A stretch of 64,000 nucleotides of DNA from Hoplostethus atlanticus (lineage: Eukaryota > Chordata > Actinopteri > Trachichthyiformes > Trachichthyidae): positions 10,807,001-10,871,000 of the forward strand of contig JAXDDX010000001.1 of the NCBI GenBank assembly GCA_034670405.1. Reading direction: 5' to 3'. Every line of letters begins with the position of its first letter. Position 1 is the first letter of the stretch. Shown one piece after another: positions 11,901 through 20,821 of the stretch. The position numbers and the translations under genes are program-made. The notes under the pieces are model-generated. The model was not told the DNA's origin and did no database searches. It saw nothing but the letters and a program-made list of their open reading frames with translations.

Positions 11901-13428
11901 AAAGGCAATGAATACCTATTTAGGGTGAGGGCGGTGAACAAGTATGGTGATGGTGAGGCCCTGGAAAGTGAGCCCACCAAGGCTATGGATCCCTTTACCG
12001 TCCCATCTGCTCCTGCGGATGTTGAGGTCACAAGTGCAACCGGTGAGGCTATGACTGTTTGCTGGAAGAGACCTGCCTCTGATGGCGGTAGCAGCATCAG
12101 CGGTTACATTATTGAGAAGAGGGAGAAGCAGGGCCTGCGCTGGGTCCGGGTCAATAAGAAGCCTGTCTATGACCTGCGAGTCAAAGCCTCCAGCCTGCGT
12201 GAGGGATGTGAGTATGAATTCAGAGTCTTTGCTGAGAATGCTGCTGGACTAAGTGCCCCCAGTGTCCCATGTCCACTTACCCTGGCAGAGGATCCCAAGT
12301 TTCTACCTTCACCTCCAGCAAAGCCCACTGTTGTTGACTCCTCCAGGTCCTCCATCACTCTGTCATGGAACAAGCCCCTGTTTGATGGTGGAGCAGATGT
12401 AACTGGGTACAGAGTTGAATACAGGAAAACAGCAGAGGAAGATTGGGCTGTCGGGGTTCTGGACACAGATAAAGCAGCGTTCACAGTGTTTGGACTCACA
12501 TCAGGGGTGGAGTATGTGTTTGTTGTCAGATCCATAAACAGGATTGGTGTCAGTGAGCCAAGCCCCGAGACAGACCCTCAAGTAGCCATGGAGAGAGAGG
12601 AGGAGCCTTTGTTTGACATTAGCAATGAAATGAGGAAGACCCTCCTTGTTAAAGATGGCAGCTCATTCACTTTGACTGTGCCCTTTATGGGCAGACCTGT
12701 TCCTAGTGTGACATGGGACAAAGCAGATGTAGATCTGAGAGCCAGAGGAATGATCAACACCACCAGCTCTGTCACCTTCATCACAGTTACACAGGCAACA
12801 CGTGATGACTCTGGAAAATACACAGTCAAACTGCAGAATGTTGTTGGGACTGCCAGTCTGACCCTGAATGTGAGGGTTTTGGATTCCCCTGGTCCTCCAA
12901 CTCGTGTTGCAGTTAAAGATGTGACCACAATTTCTGCCACTGTTACCTGGGACACGCCAGAGAATGAAGGAGGAGCTCCTGTTAAGAACTACCTTGTGGA
13001 CATGCGGGAGATCAGCAAAAAAGGATGGATCAGACTCACAGACACCTGCCACCGACTGTCCTATAAGGTGTCTGACCTGGAGGAGGGAGGAGTCTACTTC
13101 TTCAGAGTCACTGGTGAAAATGATTACGGCGTTGGTGTTCCAGCTGAGACCAAGGAGGGTACAAAGATGACAGGTACCATAATCTGAAAGAGTCAACACA
13201 TATAATACGCACCTTATTAAAGAGGGTTGTTGTGCCAAGTAATAATAAATAACCTGATGAGTGTGATGGGATTAGTCTCTAGGTAGGAGGGGTAATGAGC
13301 CTTGGAGTGAATAGTTAGAGGTAAAGCATTACAAAGAATTGCTTCAATGCACATTGTTCTATTTCTTGAGTAATTGTGTTTTTTTCCTTTCAGAAAAAAC
13401 AGACTGGGAGTTTGAACTGTCGGCTTAG
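5914..13428 (+). CDS. Titin-like protein: two A-band C-zone super-repeats as a stand-alone gene
   Basis: Four exons join in phase: 5914-5934, 6363-6477, 6907-13173 and 13394-13428, giving about 2145 residues. After a 65-residue leader without a recognised domain, there are 21 domains: Ig-F-F-F, Ig-F-F-F, Ig-F-F, Ig-F-F-F, Ig-F-F-F, Ig-F. The Ig domains start near residues 66, 463, 861, 1151, 1544 and 1942. FN3 domains show the titin-type PGPPTGP entry, SWxxP-x-DGG and Y-x-FRVxAxNxxG signatures. The 4-4-3 spacing equals the 11-domain C-zone super-repeat of titin, which in titin lies along the thick filament and binds myosin and myosin-binding protein C. The second copy lacks its final FN3. The product ends in an 11-residue acidic tail (EKTDWEFELSA). 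There is no kinase, Z-disc, N2 or PEVK part, so it is a fragment with its own start, stop and poly(A) signals. A muscle role is inferred. If the last intron is retained, the frame stops at 13187. Confidence 0.85.
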
Positions 13429-13771
13429 GAAAGTTGCAAAGCTAAGGTCCTTCCCAAGGCACTGTTAATCACCACCATCTCTTCCAGTCAAGACTTGCAT
13501 CCTCACCCATTTCTCATCTACATCCAGTTTTATTCAGTATTGTTAGCTACATTATAACTACTTGCGACTAGTGTTCAATACCCAAACTCTATTACTAGAT
13601 GACTTTCTATCAATGTAAGTGAATGCATTTTAAATGTCATGAATAGATACATTGGCAGATAAAGGCAACCATAAATATAAGTGGCTTTATTGTAATATTT
13701 GTATACTAGTTATTGATGACTGATTTTGATTTTTAGAAGAAAATTGCATTATTCTGAGGTTTTTCATGCTA

Positions 13772-13786
13772 AATAAAAAAAATAAA
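13772..13786 (+). terminator. Two AATAAA poly(A) signals of the titin-like gene
   Basis: AATAAA occurs at 13772-13777 and again at 13781-13786, about 345 bases after the stop codon and just before a hAT insertion. They give the titin-like gene its own 3' end, which argues that it is a separate transcription unit. Confidence 0.6.
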
Positions 13787-13983
13787 ACTGATAAAAACGT
13801 TGCTGTTACAGTTTTATGTATGTGGTGTGTTTTTAGCTGTGGCAGGGCTCTCAAGTTTTGAACAGAGTTCAGAGTGAGATTTTGGCAGCGGCGGGGGTTT
13901 GGGTGGGGACGGTGGTCTTATCTGATAAATGACACATAAATTCATACAAATAAAAACATATTTATTTCATTCTTAGTGAAGGG

Positions 13984-13984
<1 letters not shown>

Positions 13985-14020
<36 letters not shown>

Positions 14021-14030
14021 TGTGTGTGTG
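13985..14030. repeat. (TG)n microsatellite
   Basis: About 20 TG dinucleotides with one interruption, inside the hAT element just beyond the transposase stop codon. Confidence 0.9.
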
Positions 14031-14031
14031 A

Positions 14032-14893
14032 TCAGTGTTTTTTGTTGTAGGTGTTGGTGGCAGGTTTTGAGGCCTTCAGCACTGGGGTTGGTGGCTCCCA
14101 TCTGAAACAGTTTGGTTCCAGGCCTGCCATCTTCACTGTCATGATGGAGGACAGTGTTCCATCTAGGGCCAAGCTGTTCCTAGTTTTTGTCTTGTTCAGT
14201 CCAACCATCGAGAAAACCCTCTCCGCGTCGGCATTAGAGTGAGGGAGCACTAGAACAAGTTGAGCTATTTTAGTGAGCCTCCCAAACTGGCTCAAACCGG
14301 TCACCTTTAAAAAAAGGAACCAAGAGCCTCTATTACTCAAATGCTTTGCTTTTGATTTCAATTGATTATGTGTATGTCATGTGGTGCCAAATATTTCTTA
14401 CCTTGCACTTGATTGAGGACATACTCCCCCAAAACTCCTCAACATTAAAGGTGGTGGGATCTTGGGGCATGGGGATATCCATCAGCTGATATTCCAGGAA
14501 CTCCTCACACACCTTGTCCTGTTCCTCTGGCCCATGGAAAGGTAGTAGTTCCTGAAATCTAAAAAGAGCACCATGTGTAAAGAACTGATTAATGTATTCA
14601 ATCAAAGTATTGAATGTGTTGAAATCCTGGAAAATGTGGAAACCCTTACCTGTCTATAAAGTATAGGGCATCTTCCACCCCACACTCAGTCCTCTGCTGC
14701 ACATCCACAAATCTTGTATGCCTCAGAAGGGCCTCCTTCAGAGGGAGTTTATTGATGCCATACTCCACAGCCCTGACCAGAAATGCCAGTGCTGCCTGTT
14801 GGAATAGCTGCACCTCCTGAGGTGTGATGTCTCCAGCCTCAAGGAGCCTATTGAGGGTAGCTCTGGTGGTGAAGCCAACATTTAGTTTGTCTC
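14032..14893 (-). pseudogene. hAT transposase C-terminal exons (dimerisation domain)
   Basis: Three minus-strand blocks splice in phase: 14650-14893, 14402-14558 and 14304-14032. They join as ...YFIDR/FQELLPFHGPEEQ... and ...SSIKCK/VTGLSQFGRLT... The last block carries LVLPHSNADAERVFSM, the conserved helix of the hAT C-terminal dimerisation domain, which mediates transposase assembly. No stop codons interrupt the roughly 222 residues, and donors (GTAAG) and acceptors are intact. The N-terminal BED finger and most of the RNase H-like catalytic core are not found in the 650 bases upstream, so this is a truncated element or possibly part of a host gene built on it. Confidence 0.65.
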
Positions 14894-15587
14894 CTACCAG
14901 ATAGAGAACAGAAAGAGATAGAGAAGCAAATTAAGTCCAGGTAGTTTCAACAATATGCATCAGGTAGAGACAGGGATTTCACTTGGCAATTTAACTCAAA
15001 ACTAGACAGACAAACAGTCAGTGTATAGATTCAGTCTGTCTAGTTGTCTAGTCAGTCAAACTGTTAGCTAACATAAAAGCTCCCTGGACATATATTCCAT
15101 AACAACGGAAATCAATGATGAGATGACTTACTGTACTGAAAATATGGTCTTCTCCCACGTCGAGCAGTCTGTAGCCACGCGAAATGTCAGTGAGTGACTA
15201 TGTGACAGCCGTCCTCTTTGGTTACTGTACTCTATTTCAGCGAGCGTCTTAATCATTGGAATGGAATCAGAATGTAATGTTGTTGTAGCGGAATGTCTAA
15301 ATCCTACCCGGATACAGCCATGTTATTTTCTAATTGGCTGTTCGACAGCTTACATTCTTTTGATTAGTTGATGCGTGGCTACAGTGATTCTGTACTAGTT
15401 TGTTTACAAAATCGCGGCGCAACTTGGTGGGCGGTACCCTGGAAAAAAATCTCTGCGTGAGAAATACAAGGTGTGGCGTGTGAGCGTGTGAATGGAGTGA
15501 AATGCGTGTGTCTCACGCCAAATGCGTGAGACTTGAGAGCCTTGCTGTGGTGTGTAGTATACAGGTTGGACACTATCTAACTCTGGT

Positions 15588-15788
15588 TTGGAGCCGATCC
15601 ATACTAAAACGAACAAGAAGATACACGCCACCAGCCTAGTCATTACAGAGAAGGATGGTATGTTGTCACTCAGCAAACCAAACTGGCCACAGCCACTCAA
15701 GGAAACACCGAAGTTGTGGGTCCGACCCTTTGCACTTGGTGGTGGTGTCAAAAAGAAGATACTTTATGTAAAAGCTAAACGTAACTAG
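15588..15788 (+). other. Unassigned 66-codon open frame upstream of CIB1
   Basis: A plus-strand frame opens with ATG about 40 bases right of the hAT element and ends with a lysine-rich tail (KKKILYVKAKRN). I do not recognise it. It has no upstream splice partner that I can establish, and it lies 200 bases before the CIB1 start. It may be chance or a last exon of an unknown gene. Confidence 0.15.
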
Positions 15789-15884
15789 GTTTGTATTTGA
15801 CACCAGTTGTGGTAGCTGTTCATGTGCGGTAGCGCTTCATATACAAATATGTTACTGTGGTAACCGTTACGTAAACACAGGAAA

Positions 15885-15891
15885 CGGAAGT
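15885..15891 (+). promoter_or_regulatory. ETS-type motif upstream of CIB1
   Basis: CGGAAGT lies about 105 bases before the CIB1 start codon, where a TATA-less housekeeping promoter would be expected. The call rests on motif and position only. Confidence 0.35.
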
Positions 15892-15992
15892 AGCTATTCA
15901 TTGAGGAAGTAATCGACGCAAAAAAAAAGTTTCTGGCAAACAAACTCGGAATAATTAGAACACAAGCACATTTTCCACTTGAAAATTACAAC

Positions 15993-17483
15993 ATGGGGAC
16001 CACAGCAAGTCAACTAGGAAAGGATTCTCTCTCAGAATACCAAGTAAGTACGTTACCTAACGGGACGTTAAAAACTCTACTGACGTCGTTAACCTAGTGG
16101 GGAGTAAGTTGGGAGCAGCGCTGTTTATTTAGCCTACTGTTTCGAAAGCGCTACTAACTACCCGTAATAATTTTCTTTGCGATAGTCTAAAGATAAACAT
16201 AACTAGACAGCTTTGTCACCATGCTGATTGCCTTATAGGCAGTGACAATATTGCGAAACTATTCGCCTTATCAGGTCGCCAGAGAAATGTCCCTATATGG
16301 AATAAATAAAAATACTCAGGTACCGATTTTGGGCCATTTGTGATGTGTATTATTGTAATGATGCGTACTTTGTTTTCAGGAGTTGACATTCTTAACAAAG
16401 CAGGAAATTATTCTGTAAGTGACCGACTGCATGCCATACAGTTACAATTAATTTATAGTTGACATAATCTGTCGATAAATCATACATTTCTATCATGTTT
16501 TTTAGTGCACACAAGAGATTTACTGAACTACTTTCCAGAGAAGACAAAGGCCTTCCAAACCCCAGAGTATCAATGACGAGTATCCTTACTCTGCCAGAAC
16601 TGAAGGTGAAAAGAGATTTAACAATGTAAAATACAAGGAGCATAATGTTACTAAATGTTGTTAACCATGTTACTGTTTGCACTGTATGTTTAGGATTTTT
16701 CATGTTCTGGTGATATACATGAAAGTAGAGCTGAAAGGACTATCAAGCTAAGATAGTCAACTCATGTTGACTAGGTGTTACTGACCTTTGTATTTGTTCC
16801 TGTTCCCAACCATAGTCCAACCCTTTCAGAAAAAGAATCTGTCACGTATTCTCAACATCTGATATGAAGGATGGAAGTCTGACTTTTGAGGACTTCCTGG
16901 ACCTTCTAAGTGCCTTCAGCGACTCTGCTACTCTGGAAATCAAGTCCCACTATGCCTTCCGCATCTTTGGTAATTAATTTGGTAAAAAAATATTATTGTG
17001 GGTCGTTAATATTTTGTTGCTATTCAGTTTGTTTAATAGGCATGGTTTCAAATTTTTTTCAGACTTTGATGATGATGGCACCCTGGATGGTGGCGACCTG
17101 GAGAAGCTGGTTAACTGCCTGACTGGTGAGACAGATGATACAAGACTCACCCAAGAGGAAATGAGACAGCTCATTCACAATGTGAGTTCAAGATGAAACC
17201 AGGTGGAGGCTGGTCAAGGCCGTGCAGTGATGTGGCTGTTGGTCTAACAATTGTTTCTTCTGCCCATAATTTAGATTCTTGAAGAGTCCGATATTGACAA
17301 GGATGGAACAGTGAACCTCTCAGAGTTTCAACATGTCATTTCAAGATCACCAGATTTTGTCAGGTGAATAGAATTTGGATTACTATTAACAATATTTGTT
17401 TTATACTCAATACACACAATTTTGTTTATGATTGCTATAATAATGTTACATTTCTCCCCAGTTCTTTCAAGATTGTGCTGTGA
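15993..17483 (+). CDS. cib1: Calcium and integrin-binding protein 1
   Basis: CIB1 is a small EF-hand protein that binds the cytoplasmic tail of integrin alpha-IIb and several kinases, and acts at membranes and in the cytosol. Seven coding exons join in phase: 15993-16043, 16380-16414, 16506-16605, 16816-16969, 17063-17181, 17275-17363 and 17462-17483, giving 189 residues (human about 191). The start MGTTASQLGKDSLSEYQ keeps Gly2 for N-myristoylation. ELTFLTKQEI and SHYAFRIFDFDDDGTL follow. The third EF-hand loop begins DFDDDGTL and the fourth DIDKDGTVNLSEF, both with calcium-ligand acids. The end SPDFVSSFKIVL matches the family. It converges on RCCD1, with only 408 bases between the two stop codons. 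Confidence 0.96.
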
Positions 17484-17663
17484 AGACCTATATCAGACCG
17501 CGGAAACTGATCTCCTCCCTTTGATTCTCATGTTTGCTCTTTTTCCAATTAAATTAGATTTATCTAGGATTAAAACAATTTTAGATATTTGCCTTAATTT
17601 ATATTTACCTGTGGATTTTTACTGAACTGTTTTATGTATTTGTAAATTATGACCTTTACTACT

Positions 17664-17669
17664 TTTATT
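17664..17669 (-). terminator. Candidate RCCD1 poly(A) signal inside the CIB1 3' UTR
   Basis: TTTATT on plus is AATAAA on minus, 223 bases past the RCCD1 stop. It lies upstream of the CIB1 poly(A) signal, so if both are used the two mRNAs overlap tail to tail. Confidence 0.35.
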
Positions 17670-17690
17670 GTTATTTCTATGTAGAGGGAA

Positions 17691-17696
17691 AATAAA
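17691..17696 (+). terminator. CIB1 poly(A) signal
   Basis: AATAAA 208 bases after the CIB1 stop codon, in an AT-rich 3' UTR with no other plus-strand hexamer before RCCD1. Confidence 0.65.
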
Positions 17697-17891
17697 AAAC
17701 CTGCAACTACTCTTTTACCATGTCTTTTCTAGTATTGATCCAAGACACACAAAATGAGCAAACAGAATTCATATACATATCTAAAATATATTTAATCCAA
17801 AATCTTCAGATAATTTGTGGTGAGTATTTACAGCTCATGACACAGGGTCCAAAGTCCATTGTCCATAAATACCAAGGAGAGTCAACAATAC

Positions 17892-19868
17892 TTATTTTGA
17901 AGACGAAGCTACTTCCTTCTTGACCACAGCAGCAAAAGTGTTCCACGCCCCACATACTACATCCACCACACACACCCCTTTCTCCTTGAAGAACTCCACA
18001 CACTGCGGCTCATCAGAGCTCATTAAAGTCTTGTGTCCGAGCTGGCCGTATTCACCTGAAACAGTAATGCAAGGAAAGATGAGCAGCAAAGTCAACATTC
18101 ACTGAATATGGAGTATATTTACAAAGTTAGAATACATCTGCAAGACATGGGAAATTAAATTAGGTGAGTTTTAAATAGAAACTTACCCCAGCCCCAAGTG
18201 TAGAGGTCACCTGTGGCTGAAATACAAAATAAAGATCACAATGACATTGACTTGCCAGGAATGTGTGTGCCAGGAAAGTGGAGATTACTTACTTGTGACT
18301 GCAGCAGTATGCCGGGACCCACAGCTGACTGTACTGACTTCACATGACTGAGTGACATCCAATAGAGCTGGGAATGCCTGGATAGATATGAACACCTCAT
18401 CCTGTTTCTCTCCCTCTTGCGTCTCTTCAGGTGTAGATGTGCTGGCATCTTGGCACAGTGCAGTTAATGTTTCTCTCGGTTGTTAAATTATCAATTACTT
18501 TAATCACCACTTTAAACTGGCACAGCTGCCAGCAACATAACTGGCCATCTTATTAATGTCTCAAAAATGAAATAGACTGACCTGGTTGTTGGCTCCTTTG
18601 CTGCTGCTCTTTTCTGAGAGTCCGTGATGGAAGTCCAAGCTGGCCACTCTGATTCCAGCCCCACACATACAAGTCCCCCCCAGCTGTGGACAAAAGTGGT
18701 TTTGAGGTCATTCTTAGCACCGTTAATGGGCATAAATCTTTGTGTTGCCCACATCTTTACATGATGCTTACCACTGATGCAGGCCGAGTGCCAGCCCCCA
18801 GTAGCCACAGTGCTCATAGGCATCCCCCAGAGTGCCTCCACCACCCTGGGTTCCTCCTCAGAAGTGAGGCCCCCATGCCCCAACTGACCATGGCTGGAAA
18901 ATAAACACATACACAAATGATCTTTGAGGGAATATCAGCATTTAAAATACATATTGGGGTATTAATCAAATCCAAACTAAAGACAAACACCTGAGTATTA
19001 GCTTTACCTGCCTAATCCCCAGGTATATACAGCTCCCATGGCACTGAGAACGATGGCATGCTCTACACCCAGTGCTAGACTCACTGCTTTCAGCTGTGGT
19101 GACAGGGAGCGGTAGAAGGGAGGTTTTGGGACTACATAGCCCCCAGGGACTAATGGGAGACGAAGTGAGGGTCCTAGAATGAGAAAGCAGCCAGGAAGTA
19201 TAGTGTTAAAACACTGACATAACTCAAAACACAATTCTGGTAGTTGTGAAAGGAGAATACACATTACCAGATTTCTCTGACTGTGGTTTTATTTCTATGC
19301 TCCATGCCCGTGTCTTCTCATTTGGCTCCAGGTCCCAGGACTCAATTCTGTCCGGGAAGACAAGGATAAGGTATCCTTCACTGACCAGGGCATCCTTGCA
19401 ACCACGACTCTCTTCCATGGAAACGCCACAGCGCTCATTCGGGACTCCTGCGCCAAAACCGGCTAAGCACACATAACCGTCACCTAAAAAACAACAACAA
19501 ATAATTGCGTGATATGCATTTTCAGATACACGCTCTCTCACTACAAGTCTACATTCCTGTTACAAGCTCTGTGACACAATGTCGTAAACTCAATGCAGGA
19601 CGTAACTGTTGATATATTGTCGTGAAGTTGTATTCTGATACTTGCCTTCTAAATGCAAAGATGCTCTTCGACTCCAACATGCTTTGATTCGACTGTTTAT
19701 CGTGCAGTTACTTTGACAGACACTTCCCTCCTCGGATTCGTCCACATGACTAATATTTGTTGGAATAATGACTTTGACGCCTTCAACGGCACCACCCTCT
19801 GGTCTTATTAATGTCTCTTGGGCGCGTATTTGTCCGAAGGCGTTGAAGCCAAATCCAAACCAGTCCAT
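17892..19868 (-). CDS. rccd1: RCC1 domain-containing protein 1
   Basis: RCCD1 is an RCC1-type beta-propeller protein reported as a partner of the histone demethylase KDM8 in the nucleus. Eight minus-strand exons are inferred: 19868-19646, 19483-19268, 19173-19008, 18893-18772, 18683-18582, 18472-18293, 18216-18187 and 18055-17892, giving 400 residues (human about 376). The start MDWFGFGFNAFGQI matches the family's WFGFGF opening. RCC1-repeat signatures follow: HGQLGHGGLTSEEEP, GGWHSACISG, LYVWGWNQSGQLGL, CGSRHTAAVT, LYTWGWGEYGQLGH and the final CGAWNTF. The first intron uses a GC donor (GAAG/GCAAGT). The acceptor of exon 6 (near 18473) has a poor pyrimidine tract and is the least certain boundary. 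It runs head to tail behind UNC45A. Confidence 0.93.
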
Positions 19869-19994
19869 TGGAACGATTTATCGGCTGGTTTCTCATGGAA
19901 ATACTGAGCTAGTTTCAATCGGCTTTTTTTTTTTTAGCGCGTGTAACGCAGTTGTCCGTAAAGTTGTAACGTCCGTGAACACAGCGGCAATGAC

Positions 19995-20005
19995 TGCGCA
20001 TGCGC
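19995..20005. promoter_or_regulatory. NRF1-type palindrome, candidate RCCD1 promoter
   Basis: TGCGCATGCGC is a near-perfect NRF1 recognition palindrome, 127 bases upstream of the RCCD1 start codon and just past the UNC45A poly(A) signal. NRF1 sites are common in CpG-rich housekeeping promoters. Confidence 0.55.
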
Positions 20006-20057
20006 CAGTGTGACCAGTAAAACGACACTTCAGATTGTTCTCAGCAGCCACACAGGT

Positions 20058-20063
20058 TTTATT
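20058..20063 (-). terminator. UNC45A poly(A) signal
   Basis: TTTATT on plus is AATAAA on minus, about 760 bases after the UNC45A stop codon and about 50 bases before the putative NRF1 site of the next gene. The 3' UTR between 20064 and 20821 holds no gene that I can support. Confidence 0.45.
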
Positions 20064-20821
20064 CTGCCGATGTTTGACGTTGAAATTACAACCGATAAAA
20101 ACCTGGAAATGTAGTGACGTGAAAAAGATGATGTAATGATAAAAAACATAACAAAAAAAATCCAAGTTATGTGAAAGAAATGTTTTTCTGTGATATCAGT
20201 GCACAAATAATAATCCAAGAATAAAAAGTAGTGTGTGTAAAGGAAAATAAATGTAATGGAGGATACAAAATAAAAACAGAATGCTTGCAAAGATCAAGGA
20301 ATAACCATCTTTAGCAAAGAATGTATAAAGTATTTGGTCTCTAAATTGAGTGATACACTCTTGCTTGATGTGCATTAATGTGCGTTGTGGAGCCTCAACA
20401 CAGGACGACAGCTCCTCGGAGAATCAGCGGCCACTCCCACACTCTGCCCCGCTGCTTTCTGTGTGGGACTGGCCATTGATTTTCCGTGGAGCCTCTAATG
20501 TAGATAAATATACTCAATGAGAGAGCAAGGTGAAACAACAGTCAAAGCACATCCATTACATAACTGTTCTGTCAGAATCTTCTGGTTTTCCATAACACCT
20601 TTTCAAAACATTCCTTCTTGCAGTTATTAAAATTCAGCTCCTCTGCTTTTCAGGTTTTTAGGTAATGATATAAAACACATAAGCACTTCAGAATAATGAC
20701 AGCTTGCACAAATCCACACCAAAACTGATTTCCGGCAAATGTGAAATTAGTTCACTGGTCCCAGTTACTAGAAGTACTTATACACTCCAATCAGGCATAT
20801 CCACACACTGCTACATTGTCC

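Larger units (their letters stand above)
13843..15544 (-). mobile_element. hAT transposon with terminal inverted repeats
   Basis: The left end CAGGGCTCTCAAGT (13843 onward) matches the reverse complement of the right end (CAAGGCTCTCAAGT, ending at 15544) with one difference, a typical hAT terminus. GCTGTGG flanks both ends (13836-13842 and 15544-15550), resembling a target duplication of 7-8 bases, though its right copy overlaps the last TIR base. Sub-terminal TCTCACGC/GCGTGAGA inverted motifs occur near the right end. Transposase-like exons run on the minus strand at 14032-14893. At 1.7 kb it is shorter than a full hAT, so the N-terminal half appears to be deleted. It lies between the titin-like gene and CIB1. 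Confidence 0.75.

Noticed and set aside
7376-13238. Many minus-strand and alternative-frame open frames inside the titin-like exon
   Set aside because: They are shadows of the 2045-codon plus-strand frame, whose domain content is unmistakable.
15404-15751. 115-codon minus-strand frame with a hydrophobic stretch
   Set aside because: It crosses the hAT right terminus and has no family resemblance, so it is likely chance.
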